A stretch of 59,336 bases of DNA from Bacteroidota bacterium (GTDB lineage: Bacteria > Bacteroidota > Bacteroidia > Cytophagales > Cytophagaceae), in assembly GCA_023392125.1 (NCBI GenBank), contig JAEVZS010000013.1, forward strand, positions 1 to 59,336, in the 5' to 3' direction. Position numbers and translations under genes: made by a program. Under the pieces are notes generated by a model that saw only the letters and a list, made by a program, of their open reading frames with translations, was not told the origin of the DNA and searched no databases. This document shows, piece by piece, positions 38,058 through 47,948 of this stretch (position 1 is the stretch's first letter; each line of letters opens with the position of its first letter).

Positions 38058-38369
38058 ATGAATAAAGAAGATAAAAAATATATAAACCGGGATGAGATCG
38101 GTGAAAATATTGAAATATATGAATCAGCAGGGCTGAGCACTCCGGAAGCGGAAGAAGCAGGCGATTTTGAAGGCGACGGTGAAATAAAGAATCAGCCTGT
38201 AAAAGATGGTAAAGGATCCGCCGGAGAGACGCTCTATCCCTTTGATCCGGATCAAACAGATACGAGCACTACAGGAACCAATGCCCGCAAAGACCCAAAT
38301 CTGGAAAAACAGGGAGCGGGTGAAGCCGACAAAGAGCGTGATACCTGGCAGCAAAACATCAGCCTATAG
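38058..38369 (+). CDS. small acidic, probably disordered protein
   Basis: 103 residues, rich in E, D, G, K and T, with no signal peptide and no hydrophobic core. Segments such as NIEIYESAGLSTPEAEEAGD and PFDPDQTDTSTTG look unstructured. The codon usage resembles neighbours and a hairpin follows, so it is likely real. No family recognised. Confidence 0.6.
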   Translation: MNKEDKKYINRDEIGENIEIYESAGLSTPEAEEAGDFEGDGEIKNQPVKDGKGSAGETLYPFDPDQTDTSTTGTNARKDPNLEKQGAGEADKERDTWQQNISL

Positions 38370-38387
38370 GTAGGTAAGATAAAACGT

Positions 38388-38409
38388 AGTCCCGGAAATA
38401 TCCGGGACT
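38388..38409 (+). terminator. hairpin after the small acidic gene
   Basis: AGTCCCGGA/TCCGGGACT perfect 9-bp stem, 4-base loop, 18 bases after the stop. Followed by an AT-rich but not U-only stretch. Confidence 0.6.
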
Positions 38410-38571
38410 CATTAATAATCATTCGGTTTATTACCAGCAGTATTTTTATATTTTTCACAATAATATCCTATATTTGTATTATATTTAGAAATAATAGTGA
38501 TTCAGAATTTTCCTCTTAACAAGTAAACATTCCGGCAGTCATTCAGTAATAACAAAGCCTAACCTCTGTAG

Positions 38572-39294
38572 ATGTACTCACTCTGTATAATTATCCCCTG
38601 CTATAATGAGGCTCAGCGTTTCGACAGGGAATGTTTTGAAAACTATTACCGGAATTCTGACATACATTTTTATTTCGTCAATGACGGGAGCTCAGACTCC
38701 ACTCTCCGGATGCTCGAATCCATCCGGGAAAACAAGGAAAGAGTCCGTATTGTCCATCTTGAAAAAAACGTGGGAAAGGCAGAAGCTGTACGTCTTGGTA
38801 TTCTGAAGGCATATAAGACCGAACAATTTGAGTACATTGGTTTCTGGGATGCCGACTTTGCCACCCCGCTATCCGAAATTGACAAAATGATTGCAATCAT
38901 TCAGCCCGGATTTCAAATCATAGCCGGATCAAGAATAAAGCGTCTTGGAGCACAAATAGAGCGGAGCACCTTCAGACATTATTTCGGAAGAATTTTCTCC
39001 ACCATCGTTACCAAGCTGTTTCACTTGCCCATCTACGATACCCAGTGCGGAGCAAAGCTGTTTCACCGGTCTTCCATAGATCCTTTGTTCGACAAAAGCT
39101 TCTATGACAAATGGATGTTTGACCTTGAGCTTTTTATCCGGTACAAAAACAACCGTGGCATCCGAAGCCTGGTCAGCGACTGCTATGAGCATCCCCTTTC
39201 GTCATGGAAAGAAGTAGGCGGATCCAAGCTAAAAACCACTGACTTTTTCAAAGTCCCGTTCCAGATCGTACGTCTTTTCCTGCACTACAGGTAG
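38572..39294 (+). CDS. family 2 glycosyltransferase, dolichyl-phosphate-glucosyltransferase-like
   Basis: 240 residues. GT-A fold motifs: CIIIPCYNEAQRF at the start, YFVNDGSSDSTLRML, LEKNVGKAEAVRLG, and FWDADFATPLSEI containing the DxD-like metal site. The C-terminal half has QCGAKLFHRSS and FDLELFIRY, as in the polyprenyl-phosphate glycosyltransferases. No transmembrane helix, so it would act at the cytosolic face of the membrane on a polyprenyl-phosphate acceptor. Its last 66 bases overlap the 3' end of the M1 peptidase on the other strand. Confidence 0.9.
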   Translation: MYSLCIIIPCYNEAQRFDRECFENYYRNSDIHFYFVNDGSSDSTLRMLESIRENKERVRIVHLEKNVGKAEAVRLGILKAYKTEQFEYIGFWDADFATPLSEIDKMIAIIQPGFQIIAGSRIKRLGAQIERSTFRHYFGRIFSTIVTKLFHLPIYDTQCGAKLFHRSSIDPLFDKSFYDKWMFDLELFIRYKNNRGIRSLVSDCYEHPLSSWKEVGGSKLKTTDFFKVPFQIVRLFLHYR

Positions 39295-40959
39295 CTTTTT
39301 TTCGCTTGTTTTTCGGGTACCATAGTAATATGGCGCAAAAGGCATGCTGAATCTTTCTCCTTTAAAAAGAACAGATTGAGGCTCTCTGCTTCCTTTTACA
39401 TAAAAAGTCCCGGATTCTGTTTGTATATGAACCGGAAGATCAAAGCCATCCACTATATTTTCCCAATAGAATGTAAGCGTATTCCAGGGATAGGAGAAAC
39501 GATAACTGTAGACTAATACAGGAGACTCCCGCTGATACAGATACTGTCTGAAAATCCAGCTATAGTCTTTTCCCGTTTTCCGGTTAACCAGATCAAGAAA
39601 GTCCTTTGTCGATACGGAGCTCTGTCTGAATTGCACGGCAAAACTCTTTAGTATATCCCTGAAAAGACTATCATTGCTGATTGCGTACCGCAGGCTGTGT
39701 AAAAACCAGGCGCCTTTGGTATAAATATCATTATCCCTGAAGTTGGTATAGCTCACACCCGGCGGGCCGATGACAGGATACCGGTTCTGAATCTCGGGGC
39801 GATACCCCAGCAGATACATCTGACAGGCTCCCAAGCCAAATTTTTCTTCTACGTACAACGCTTCACTGTACGTGGCAAAACCTTCATGCAGCCAGAGCTC
39901 AGCCATATCAGGAGCCGTAAGGCTGTTGCCCCACCATTCATGCGCCGTCTCATGCAGTATGATATAATCAAAATTATACTCCTTTATGTTTTTATAGCGG
40001 CTGCCGTACGCTATGGCAGACTGGTGCTCCATACCTTCATAGGGGCTTTCAACCATTTTAAATCCGTCCTTCCACCAGGGATATTCTCCAAAAGCTTTTT
40101 CAAAAAAACGGATTATACCGGCTGTCTGTCCAAAATGGCTCCGGGCTTTATCCTCAGAATCCGGTAATACATAAAACTCCAGGTCTCTGACACCTTTATC
40201 TGTTTCATAAGGTAATACGATACGGCGATAGTCTCCGATATAAAAAGTGACATTGTAATTATTAACCGGATAAGCAGTCCGCCATTTCCAGACGACATTT
40301 TCACCTCCCGGCAGGGTGTCCGCTCCTGCAAAACGGCCGTTGGCCACTCCGGTCAGCCCTTTCGGTGCCACAATATTGATTCCCACACTATCCGGTTCAT
40401 CCGAGATATGGTCTTTCAGCGGCCACCATATACTCGCTCCGTCGTCTTCACAGGCTACACCTATCCAGGGATTTTTCCGCCTGTCTTTTTTCCATACCAG
40501 CCCTCCTTCCCACGGCGGCTTACGGGCTATCCGGGGTTTGCCGCTGTATGCAATCGTAATAGCTCTGGTATTTCCTGCGGTCAGCCCCTCTTCAAACTCT
40601 ATCCAAAGAGCATCGCCCGACCGGGTAAACCGCAAATCCCGGCCATGCTCCCTTACAGACTGCGCAGTCATGCGACTGGCAAGATCGATCTGAATACGTC
40701 TGGTATCATGCACCGCCTCAAAGACAATATCTACAGAACCCTCCAGTGTTTTCCTGCTTATATCAGGATGGATAGTCAGCTCATAATACCGCACATCAAA
40801 AGCAGCTCTTTCCGGAAGCAGCGTCCCCCTGAGTGTATCCGCCTTCGTAAAAACGGGATATTTTCCGGGCTTTTCCGGAACAATGCCTTTATAATTGGCC
40901 CGATACATACAGGAGACAAAGCATACCTGGCATATCAGAAACAAGATCTGTCTTTTCAC
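39229..40959 (-). CDS. M1 family metallopeptidase, lipoprotein
   Basis: 576 residues from a GTG at 40959, chosen because it starts a lipoprotein signal (KRQILFLICQVCFVSC, lipobox FVSC). A TTG further up at 40980 would add seven residues. The zinc site HETAHEWWG with the second Glu in WLHEGFATYSEAL (HExxH-18x-E) is intact, and the exopeptidase loop reads YEGMEHQSAIAYG, the GMEHQ variant known in Bacteroidota. It should be an aminopeptidase-type enzyme anchored in the cell envelope. It overlaps the convergent glycosyltransferase by 66 bases. Confidence 0.93.
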   Translation of the reverse strand: MKRQILFLICQVCFVSCMYRANYKGIVPEKPGKYPVFTKADTLRGTLLPERAAFDVRYYELTIHPDISRKTLEGSVDIVFEAVHDTRRIQIDLASRMTAQSVREHGRDLRFTRSGDALWIEFEEGLTAGNTRAITIAYSGKPRIARKPPWEGGLVWKKDRRKNPWIGVACEDDGASIWWPLKDHISDEPDSVGINIVAPKGLTGVANGRFAGADTLPGGENVVWKWRTAYPVNNYNVTFYIGDYRRIVLPYETDKGVRDLEFYVLPDSEDKARSHFGQTAGIIRFFEKAFGEYPWWKDGFKMVESPYEGMEHQSAIAYGSRYKNIKEYNFDYIILHETAHEWWGNSLTAPDMAELWLHEGFATYSEALYVEEKFGLGACQMYLLGYRPEIQNRYPVIGPPGVSYTNFRDNDIYTKGAWFLHSLRYAISNDSLFRDILKSFAVQFRQSSVSTKDFLDLVNRKTGKDYSWIFRQYLYQRESPVLVYSYRFSYPWNTLTFYWENIVDGFDLPVHIQTESGTFYVKGSREPQSVLFKGERFSMPFAPYYYGTRKTSEKKLPVVQEKTYDLERDFEKVSGF

Positions 40960-41121
40960 GGTCTGACAAATAAAAGTCAAAAAAAGAAAAAAAGTGCCGG
41001 AACACCAATATAAAGTGCCGTCAGGCCTTTTTTCTTTTTTCCGGTGATAATTTGTTTTTATTTTGCTTTCAACCCTTAGTGCAAAAGAAGGTTTGATTTT
41101 TGCTTAACATCACATTTGATC

Positions 41122-41913
41122 ATGTACATCGATTCGCACGCCCATATTTACAACGAACAATTCAAAGACCAGCTCGCTGAAGCTGTTGATACAGCCCTGG
41201 CTTCCGGAGTCGGCAAAATATACATGCCCAATGTCAATGTGGATTCCATTGATGCCATGCTGGAAGCAGAGCACCGCTATCCGGATGTCTGCATACCCAT
41301 GATGGGCCTGCATCCCTGCGATGTAAAAAAAGGATTTGAAAAAGATCTGTATGTGATTGAAGACTGGCTTTCAAAGCGGACATTTGCCGCCATTGGCGAA
41401 ATGGGACTGGATTACTACTGGGACGAGAGCTTCAGAGAGGAGCAAAAGGAAGCCTTTCGCATACAGACAGAGCTGGCCATAAAGTATGGGTTGCCCATTG
41501 TATTGCATACCAGAAATGCCAACCGGGACGCCATCGATCTGGTAAGCCGCCTCAAATCCGATTCACTCAGAGGTATTTTCCATTGTTTTTCCGGTACAGT
41601 GGAAGAAGCAAGAGAAATGATTGCTCTCGATTTTCTGCTTGGGATAGGCGGAGTAGTAACCTTCAAAAACGGTGGTCTGGACAAAGTGCTTCCTGATCTT
41701 CCCACCGAATCAATGGTACTGGAAACAGACTGTCCCTACCTGGCTCCGGTACCCTACCGGGGCAAGCGCAATGAGCCATCGTATATTCCGCTGATTGCTT
41801 CAAAACTATCTGAGCTGATGCGAATCAGCACGGACGAAATAAAGGAAATTACTACCGGAAACGCTCTTGCTGTTTTCAAAGCAGTAAATAGTCCGGAGAT
41901 AAAAAATGAATAA
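41122..41913 (+). CDS. TatD family hydrolase
   Basis: 263 residues from the ATG at 41122; a TTG two codons upstream is unlikely. Metal-binding motifs in order: YIDSHAHIY, IGEMGLDYYW, PIVLHTRNANRDA, IFHCFSGTVEEA and VLETDCPYLAPVPYRGKRN. Family members are metal-dependent nucleases with 3'-5' exonuclease activity. Cytosolic. It precedes the DsbA-like lipoprotein gene by about 70 bases. Confidence 0.94.
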   Translation: MYIDSHAHIYNEQFKDQLAEAVDTALASGVGKIYMPNVNVDSIDAMLEAEHRYPDVCIPMMGLHPCDVKKGFEKDLYVIEDWLSKRTFAAIGEMGLDYYWDESFREEQKEAFRIQTELAIKYGLPIVLHTRNANRDAIDLVSRLKSDSLRGIFHCFSGTVEEAREMIALDFLLGIGGVVTFKNGGLDKVLPDLPTESMVLETDCPYLAPVPYRGKRNEPSYIPLIASKLSELMRISTDEIKEITTGNALAVFKAVNSPEIKNE

Positions 41914-41982
41914 AAAAGGCCTGATTTACGTTAATTAAAGCAACATCGCAGATAGTACAGACCGATTCCCGGAGCACAGAAT

Positions 41983-42819
41983 ATGAAAATCATACTTGTA
42001 TTATCAATAACACTTCTTTTCAGTCTTACAGCCTGCGGACAGACCGCTGAAAAGCCTGAAAACACAAAACAAACCAATATCATGGACAAAGCGACAACTA
42101 GCAAAATGCAGGTAGAAATATGGAGCGACATTATGTGTCCTTTCTGCTATATCGGAAAACGTCATTATGAAGAGGCATTGAACAAGTTTGCCGACAGAGA
42201 AGATATCGAAATTGTCTGGAAGAGCTTTCAGCTTGACCCGGACATACCGACAGAGCTTTCCAAACCCGTAAATGTGTATGAGTATCTTGCCAGCCGCAAA
42301 GGAATGTCCTATGATCAGTCCGTGCGCATGCACCAGAATGTAACAGAAATGGCACGAAAAGCCGGATTAGAGTATAATTTCGACAAAGCCGTCACTGCCA
42401 ACTCTCTCAACGCACACAAAATCATTCAGCTGGCCAAGACAAAAGGCCTCGGAGATGCTATAGAAGAGCGCTTCTTTAAAGCATACTTCACCGAAGGAAG
42501 AAATCTGGCAGACAGCACAACTCTGGCAGAGCTTGGTGGCGATATCGGGCTGGACAGAGAAGAGGTGCTGCATGCGCTGAAAGACGATCGCTATGCCTAT
42601 CTCGTCAATCAGGATATTACGGAAGCAAGGCAGATCGGAGTCACAGGTGTTCCGTTCTTTGTTTTTAACCGAAAATATGCCGTATCCGGCGCTCAGCCGG
42701 CCGATGCGTTCCTCAAAACCATTGAAAAAGCATACGCAGAATGGCGTCGGGACAATCCCCGCACAAAACTGGATATCAGCAGCGGTCCTGCCTGTACACC
42801 GGAAGGCCTGTGCGAATAG
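41983..42819 (+). CDS. DsbA family oxidoreductase (FrnE-like) with lipoprotein signal
   Basis: 278 residues. The ATG at 41983 gives a lipoprotein signal (LVLSITLLFSLTACGQ, lipobox Cys18) and a linker to about residue 40. The FrnE-like thioredoxin-fold domain then begins (MQVEIWSDIMCPFCYIGKRH) with redox pair Cys52/Cys55. The helical insert and QIGVTGVPFFVFNRKYAVSGAQ with the cis-Pro are intact. FrnE proteins are normally cytosolic; here the signal would place it in the envelope. Internal Met residues near 34 and 42 could start a cytosolic form. Confidence 0.87.
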   Translation: MKIILVLSITLLFSLTACGQTAEKPENTKQTNIMDKATTSKMQVEIWSDIMCPFCYIGKRHYEEALNKFADREDIEIVWKSFQLDPDIPTELSKPVNVYEYLASRKGMSYDQSVRMHQNVTEMARKAGLEYNFDKAVTANSLNAHKIIQLAKTKGLGDAIEERFFKAYFTEGRNLADSTTLAELGGDIGLDREEVLHALKDDRYAYLVNQDITEARQIGVTGVPFFVFNRKYAVSGAQPADAFLKTIEKAYAEWRRDNPRTKLDISSGPACTPEGLCE

Positions 42820-42903
42820 CAGAAGCACTGCCCCCCGGCTGTAAACAAGATCAGCAATAGTAGCTGCCTGTCTCCGTTTTTATGATCCGCCGAATCATCA
42901 ATA

Positions 42904-44049
42904 ATGAACACAAACCTCTCTGACACGTTACGCAGCATTGCCGGATTTGGCTTATTTATCCTGATTACCCTATTGCTGCCGGCCGGCCGTACACAGGCTC
43001 AGATCCTGAAGCCTGGCTTTGATATCGACGAATATATTGAGCTTCTCAAGCTGACTTCCAAAAACAGTGATCTTGAGTTTGGCAGGGATATGCCTATGCC
43101 TGATCACTTTGTGCTTCAATACCGCTCCGCTGCCATGGGGCTTGACAACGCCTGGGAATTGTGGATCAATACGGATAGCAGCATTGCAGCCATCAGCCTG
43201 CGGGGCTCTACCGGCAACACCGAAAGCTGGCTGGCCAATTTCTATTCGGCCATGGTACCAGCCACCGGCTATCTGGTATTAAGCCCGGCAGATACCTTTC
43301 ATTATCAGCTGGCAGAACATGCTCAGGCCGCAGTACATACAGGATGGCTGCTGGGCATGGCCTATCTGAGCAAAGAAATTGTACCCCGGATAGACTCATG
43401 CTATACGCAGGGGATCCGGAATTTTTACATTACCGGCCACAGTCAGGGAGGCGCTATAGGATATCTGCTTACTTCCTATGTATATCATCTTCAGTCAAAT
43501 GGTCAGCTTCCTGCCGATATCCGGTTCAAGACATATTGCAGCGCCGGCCCCAAGCCCGGCAATCTGCATTTTGCATATGCTTACGAAACACTGACACAGG
43601 AAGGCTGGTCATACAATATTGTAAACTCTGCGGACTGGGTGCCGGAAATGCCTTTTTCAGTGCAGACCATTCACGATCTCAACGAAGTCAATCCTTTCCA
43701 GAATGCCAGCCTGATGATCAGAAAGCAGAAATTTCCGAAACGCCTGGCATTCCGCATAATGTATAACCGGCTGACCCGGCCTGCTGAAAAGGCACAGCGC
43801 AATTACCAAAAATACCTGGGTACCGTGATGTCCGGACAGATACGAAAGCATCTGCATGAATTCAGTCCACCAGTCTATTGCTCCAGCAACGATTATGTCC
43901 GTACCGGAGCATCCGTTATTTTAAATGGCGACACCGAGTACATTAAGCAGTTTCCCGCTGATAAGCAAAAAATAATGAACCAGCACTCCTTTTACGCCTA
44001 TCTGTTTCTGGCCCGGCAATTAAAAACCGTAAAAGAGGAAAAAAAATAA
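42904..44049 (+). CDS. secreted class 3-type lipase
   Basis: 381 residues. Signal peptide to about residue 33 (GLFILITLLLPAGRTQAQ). IAAISLRGSTGNTESWLANF and the nucleophile elbow FYITGHSQGGAIGYLL (GHSQGG) match the class 3 lipase family, with a probable acid in VNSADWVPEMPF. It would hydrolyse acyl esters in the periplasm or outside. No T9SS domain is seen. A hairpin follows the gene at 44108. Confidence 0.87.
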   Translation: MNTNLSDTLRSIAGFGLFILITLLLPAGRTQAQILKPGFDIDEYIELLKLTSKNSDLEFGRDMPMPDHFVLQYRSAAMGLDNAWELWINTDSSIAAISLRGSTGNTESWLANFYSAMVPATGYLVLSPADTFHYQLAEHAQAAVHTGWLLGMAYLSKEIVPRIDSCYTQGIRNFYITGHSQGGAIGYLLTSYVYHLQSNGQLPADIRFKTYCSAGPKPGNLHFAYAYETLTQEGWSYNIVNSADWVPEMPFSVQTIHDLNEVNPFQNASLMIRKQKFPKRLAFRIMYNRLTRPAEKAQRNYQKYLGTVMSGQIRKHLHEFSPPVYCSSNDYVRTGASVILNGDTEYIKQFPADKQKIMNQHSFYAYLFLARQLKTVKEEKK

Positions 44050-44107
44050 TTTCTCTGTCCGGAGCAGCGTTGCTGCTTATATAGTCATTTACAGATAAAA
44101 AGGCGGG

Positions 44108-44124
44108 ATCCCGGAAAACGGGAT
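44108..44124. terminator. small hairpin after the lipase gene
   Basis: ATCCCG/CGGGAT 6-bp stem with a 5-base loop, 58 bases past the stop. The rest of the 44050-44370 gap, before prpD, shows no further gene. Confidence 0.4.
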
Positions 44125-44370
44125 TATGTCATCCGGCAAAACCCGGACTACCATTTCGAAGTATATATGAGATGTACTACTTCTTTTTTGCAAAACGGTG
44201 ATGTAAACATTTTTATCCGGAATCCGGCATTCATTAAATACTGAATCAATTTTATTGAACCGGGACGGGCAATGCACGATAAAATGCTGCATTGAGCCGG
44301 TCAGGGTTTATCACTACCATAGAAGAAAGTATTCGTTCTGTATCATCAAATTATAAATGTACTGTTGTCC

Positions 44371-45882
44371 ATGAAAAAACATAGAGTAAGAGTCTATCCT
44401 TCCAAAGAGCAGCTGCCACGCGAAGAGCAGCTGGCCTGGAAGCTGGCCGTTATGGTTACCGATTATGAAGCGCCCATATCAGACGAGGTGACTGACATGG
44501 TAATCAATCGTATACTTGACAATGCTGCTGTTGCAGCTGCTTCCCTCAACCGTACACCGGTGGTCAATGCACGCGCTCAGGCAATAGCACATGCACGCGA
44601 CTCCAAAGGAGCCAATGTCTTTGGTATGCCCGCTTCTTTTCTTGTCCATGCCGAATGGGCAGCCTGGGCCAATTGTGTGGCAGTGCGCGAGCTGGATTTT
44701 CATGACACATTTCTTGCCGCAGACTACTCACATCCGGCAGACAGCATTCCGGCCATTATAGCCGTAGCCCAGCAGGCCGGTCTGGGAGGAGCTGATGTAT
44801 TGCGGGGCATACTGGCTGCTTATGAAGTTCATGTGGCCCTGGTCAAAGCCATCTGCCTTCACAAGCACAAAATTGATCATATTGCACACCTCTGTCCTGC
44901 TCAGGCTGCCGGTGTATGTGCCTTACTTCGTCTGGACACTGAGACAACCTTTCAGGCCATACAGCAGGCCCTGCATACTTCCATCAGCACCAGACAAAGC
45001 CGTAAGGGCGAAATCAGCAGCTGGAAAGCCTATGTACCCGGTCACGGCGCCAAGCTTGCCATCGAAGCAGCAGACAGAGCGATGAGAGGAGAAAAAAGTC
45101 CCTCGCCGATCTATGAAGGAGAGGATTCTGTCATTGCCTGGATACTGGATGGTCCGGATGCCCGGTACGAAATAGAGCTGCCTGAGCCGGGAGAAGCCAA
45201 AAGGGCTATTCTCGAAACCTATACCAAAGAGCATTCTGCCGAGTACCAGGCCCAGGCGCTGATTGATCTTGCCATCAAGCTTAAGCCCAAAATCGATAAC
45301 ACGGACGATATACAGTCTGTCGTAATCGAAACCTCGCATCACACACATTATGTAATCGGTACCGGCTCCAATGACCCTCAGAAGTTTGATCCGTATGCCA
45401 CCAGAGAGACCCTCGACCACTCCATTATGTACATCTTTGCTGTTGCCCTGCAGGATGGCGTCTGGCACCATGTCAACTCCTATACTCCCCAGCGGGCGCA
45501 GCGGGAAGACACTGTCAGATTGTGGAAAAAGATCTCAACGGTCGAAAAGGAAAAATGGACAGAACTATACCATGCCGAGAATCCTGACAAAAAAGCCTTT
45601 GGCGGTAAAGTGATAATCACCATGAAAGACGGAAGCGTAATTTCCGAAGAGCTTGAACGGGCCAATGCCCACCCGGCGGGAGAAAAGCCTTTTGGCAGAG
45701 ACGAATATCTCCGGAAGTTTCATACACTGACCGAAGGAACGCTGTCAGGAGCAGAACAAAACCGTTTTATTGCCTTAGCCACCCTCTTGCCTCAGCTTGA
45801 CCATCAGGGGATCATGCAGCTGACGATCGAAGTAAATCAGGCAGGCCTGAAGCCGGCCGAAAAGAAAGGACTGTTTGAATGA
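44371..45882 (+). CDS. prpD: 2-methylcitrate dehydratase, MmgE/PrpD family
   Basis: 503 residues from the ATG at 44371 (MKKHRVRVYPSKEQL); a TTG two codons upstream is unlikely. Recognised family segments include DNAAVAAASLNRTPVVNARAQ, FDPYATRETLDHSIMYIFAVALQDG, and VIITMKDGSVISEEL. PrpD dehydrates 2-methylcitrate to methylaconitate in the methylcitrate cycle. The stop overlaps the prpB start (ATGA), showing one operon. Confidence 0.95.
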   Translation: MKKHRVRVYPSKEQLPREEQLAWKLAVMVTDYEAPISDEVTDMVINRILDNAAVAAASLNRTPVVNARAQAIAHARDSKGANVFGMPASFLVHAEWAAWANCVAVRELDFHDTFLAADYSHPADSIPAIIAVAQQAGLGGADVLRGILAAYEVHVALVKAICLHKHKIDHIAHLCPAQAAGVCALLRLDTETTFQAIQQALHTSISTRQSRKGEISSWKAYVPGHGAKLAIEAADRAMRGEKSPSPIYEGEDSVIAWILDGPDARYEIELPEPGEAKRAILETYTKEHSAEYQAQALIDLAIKLKPKIDNTDDIQSVVIETSHHTHYVIGTGSNDPQKFDPYATRETLDHSIMYIFAVALQDGVWHHVNSYTPQRAQREDTVRLWKKISTVEKEKWTELYHAENPDKKAFGGKVIITMKDGSVISEELERANAHPAGEKPFGRDEYLRKFHTLTEGTLSGAEQNRFIALATLLPQLDHQGIMQLTIEVNQAGLKPAEKKGLFE

Positions 45883-46784
45883 TTATCAATCCTACCTCTC
45901 CCGAACAGAAACGGAAGCAGCTTGCCGAAGGCATCCGCTCCGGCAGACTACTGCAATTTCCCGGCGCCTATAATCCTCTCGTGGCTATGCTGATCGAGCA
46001 GAAAGGCTTTGACGGAGTATATGTTTCCGGCGCTGTCATGGCCAACTCACTCGGCCTGCCCGATATTGGCATGACTACACTGACGGAAGTAACCGGAGCA
46101 GCTTCTTCTATTGCCCGTGTCACCTCACTTCCTGTCATTATGGATATTGATACAGGCTTCGGAGAGCCCATGATGGTAGCCCGCACGATCAAAGAGCTGA
46201 TATATCTGGGAATCGCCGGATGTCATCTGGAAGATCAGGTCAATCCGAAACGCTGCGGCCATCTGGACAACAAAGAGCTGGTTTCCGGACCGGATATGGT
46301 AAAGAAGATCAAGGCAGCAGCCGAAGCAAAAACAGATCCGGACTTTCTGCTCATTGCCCGTACCGATGCCAAAGGCAGTGAAGGGATAGACAAAGCCATA
46401 GACCGGGCCAAAGCATACGTGGATGCAGGAGCCGACATGATCTTTCCGGAAGCGCTGCAGGATGAAAAGGAGTTCGAGACATTCCGTAAGGCGATCTCCG
46501 CCCCCCTGCTTGCCAATATGACGGAGTTCGGGAAAAGCCAATTACTGACCAGACAACAGCTGGAAAACATCGGTTACAATCTGGTTATATATCCGGTCAC
46601 AACGCAGCGCTGGGCAATGAAAGCAGTGGAAGATGGTCTGGACAGCCTCCGGGCTACCGGTACACAGGCCAATACACTGAATCAGATGCAGACACGAACG
46701 CGCCTGTACGAGGTGCTGAACTACGAAGCGTACAATCAATATGATCAGTCACTGTTTAATTTCAGGCTGGGCGATGATCAGTAA
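45879..46784 (+). CDS. prpB: 2-methylisocitrate lyase
   Basis: 301 residues. The PEP-mutase/isocitrate-lyase fold shows GVYVSGAVMANSLGLPD, MDIDTGFGEP and the catalytic KRCGH loop in NPKRCGHLDNKELV, then IARTDAKGSEGIDKAIDRA. It splits 2-methylisocitrate into pyruvate and succinate. The start overlaps the prpD stop by four bases, and prpC follows 35 bases later. Confidence 0.95.
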   Translation: MIINPTSPEQKRKQLAEGIRSGRLLQFPGAYNPLVAMLIEQKGFDGVYVSGAVMANSLGLPDIGMTTLTEVTGAASSIARVTSLPVIMDIDTGFGEPMMVARTIKELIYLGIAGCHLEDQVNPKRCGHLDNKELVSGPDMVKKIKAAAEAKTDPDFLLIARTDAKGSEGIDKAIDRAKAYVDAGADMIFPEALQDEKEFETFRKAISAPLLANMTEFGKSQLLTRQQLENIGYNLVIYPVTTQRWAMKAVEDGLDSLRATGTQANTLNQMQTRTRLYEVLNYEAYNQYDQSLFNFRLGDDQ

Positions 46785-46819
46785 GTAAACATAATTCCAA
46801 CATCTTAAAACATAAAGCT

Positions 46820-47935
46820 ATGTCTGATAAAATAAAAGTACCTAAAGGTCTGGCCGGTGTGGTGGTGGATTCTTCCTCCATTTCCAATGTCATTCCGGAA
46901 AAATGCCTGCTCTACTATCGCGGATACAGCGTGGTGGAGCTTTCAGAAAAATGTACATTTGAAGAAGTAGCTTATCTGCTGGTAATGGGTGAGCTTCCGG
47001 ACCGGCAGCAGCTTGCCCGGTTCAGAGAAAAAGAGAACTCCTATCGTACCTTGTCTCCCGAGCTGCTTGAAGTCCTGCAGAATATCCCTGCCAATGCGCA
47101 CCCTATGGATGTGCTCCGGACCGGTATCAGCCTGCTCGGCACGCAGGACCAGCGTACCTGGGACAACAGCGCGGAAGTAAATCAGGACAAGTTTTGCCGG
47201 ATTTTTGCACAGGTTCCCATCATCATAGCGGTGGCTCTGCGCCGCAGAATGGGTAAAACCATTATTCCGCCGGACCGGAATCTGAGCTATCTGGCCAATT
47301 TCTTCCATATGTGCTTTGGCGAGCAGCCTTCTTCTGTTGTCCTGAAAGCATTTGAGGTTTCTCTGATTCTGTATGCCGAGCACAGCTTCAATGCATCTAC
47401 CTTTGCAGCACGGGTAATCACTTCTACCGGCTCTGATCTGTACAGTGCCATTACCGGTGGAATAGGCGCCCTGAAAGGTCCGCTGCACGGCGGAGCCAAC
47501 GAGCAGGTCATGCATGTGCTGAAGGAGATCGGAGAGCCTGCCAATGCCGAACCCTGGCTGCGCAAAGCCTTGGAGGAAAAACGTCTGGTGATGGGATTCG
47601 GTCATCGCGTATATCGTTTCGGAGACTCGAGAGTGCCTACCATGAAAAACTGGGAGGAAAAGCTGGCAGAAGTAACCGGGCAGCAAAAATGGATGGAAAT
47701 CTCGGATATTCTGGAAAAAATCATGGTAAAGGAAAAAGGCATTCATCCCAATCTGGATTTTCCTGCCGGACCAGCATACTATATGATGGGATTTCCTATC
47801 GATTTCTTTACTCCGATTTTTGTAATGGCCCGGATCACCGGCTGGACGGCTCATGTTATCGAACAACAGACTGAAAACAAGATCATTCGTCCGCTGGCCG
47901 AATACACGGGACCTGGTGAACGCGAGATAAATTAA
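46820..47935 (+). CDS. prpC: 2-methylcitrate synthase / citrate synthase family
   Basis: 371 residues. Citrate-synthase motifs are present: LLYYRGYSVVELSEKCTFEE, LYAEHSFNASTFAARVI, GALKGPLHGGANEQVM and GFGHRVYRFGDSR; the substrate-binding His and Asp of the family are in these and in FPIDFFTPIF. Its place after prpD and prpB says it condenses propionyl-CoA and oxaloacetate, so 2-methylcitrate synthase rather than the housekeeping enzyme. A strong terminator follows. Confidence 0.93.
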   Translation: MSDKIKVPKGLAGVVVDSSSISNVIPEKCLLYYRGYSVVELSEKCTFEEVAYLLVMGELPDRQQLARFREKENSYRTLSPELLEVLQNIPANAHPMDVLRTGISLLGTQDQRTWDNSAEVNQDKFCRIFAQVPIIIAVALRRRMGKTIIPPDRNLSYLANFFHMCFGEQPSSVVLKAFEVSLILYAEHSFNASTFAARVITSTGSDLYSAITGGIGALKGPLHGGANEQVMHVLKEIGEPANAEPWLRKALEEKRLVMGFGHRVYRFGDSRVPTMKNWEEKLAEVTGQQKWMEISDILEKIMVKEKGIHPNLDFPAGPAYYMMGFPIDFFTPIFVMARITGWTAHVIEQQTENKIIRPLAEYTGPGEREIN

Positions 47936-47948
47936 CGAAACCAGCCCC

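Noticed and set aside
46943..47866. 307-codon minus-strand frame inside prpC
   Set aside because: Entirely antisense to a clear citrate-synthase-family gene.
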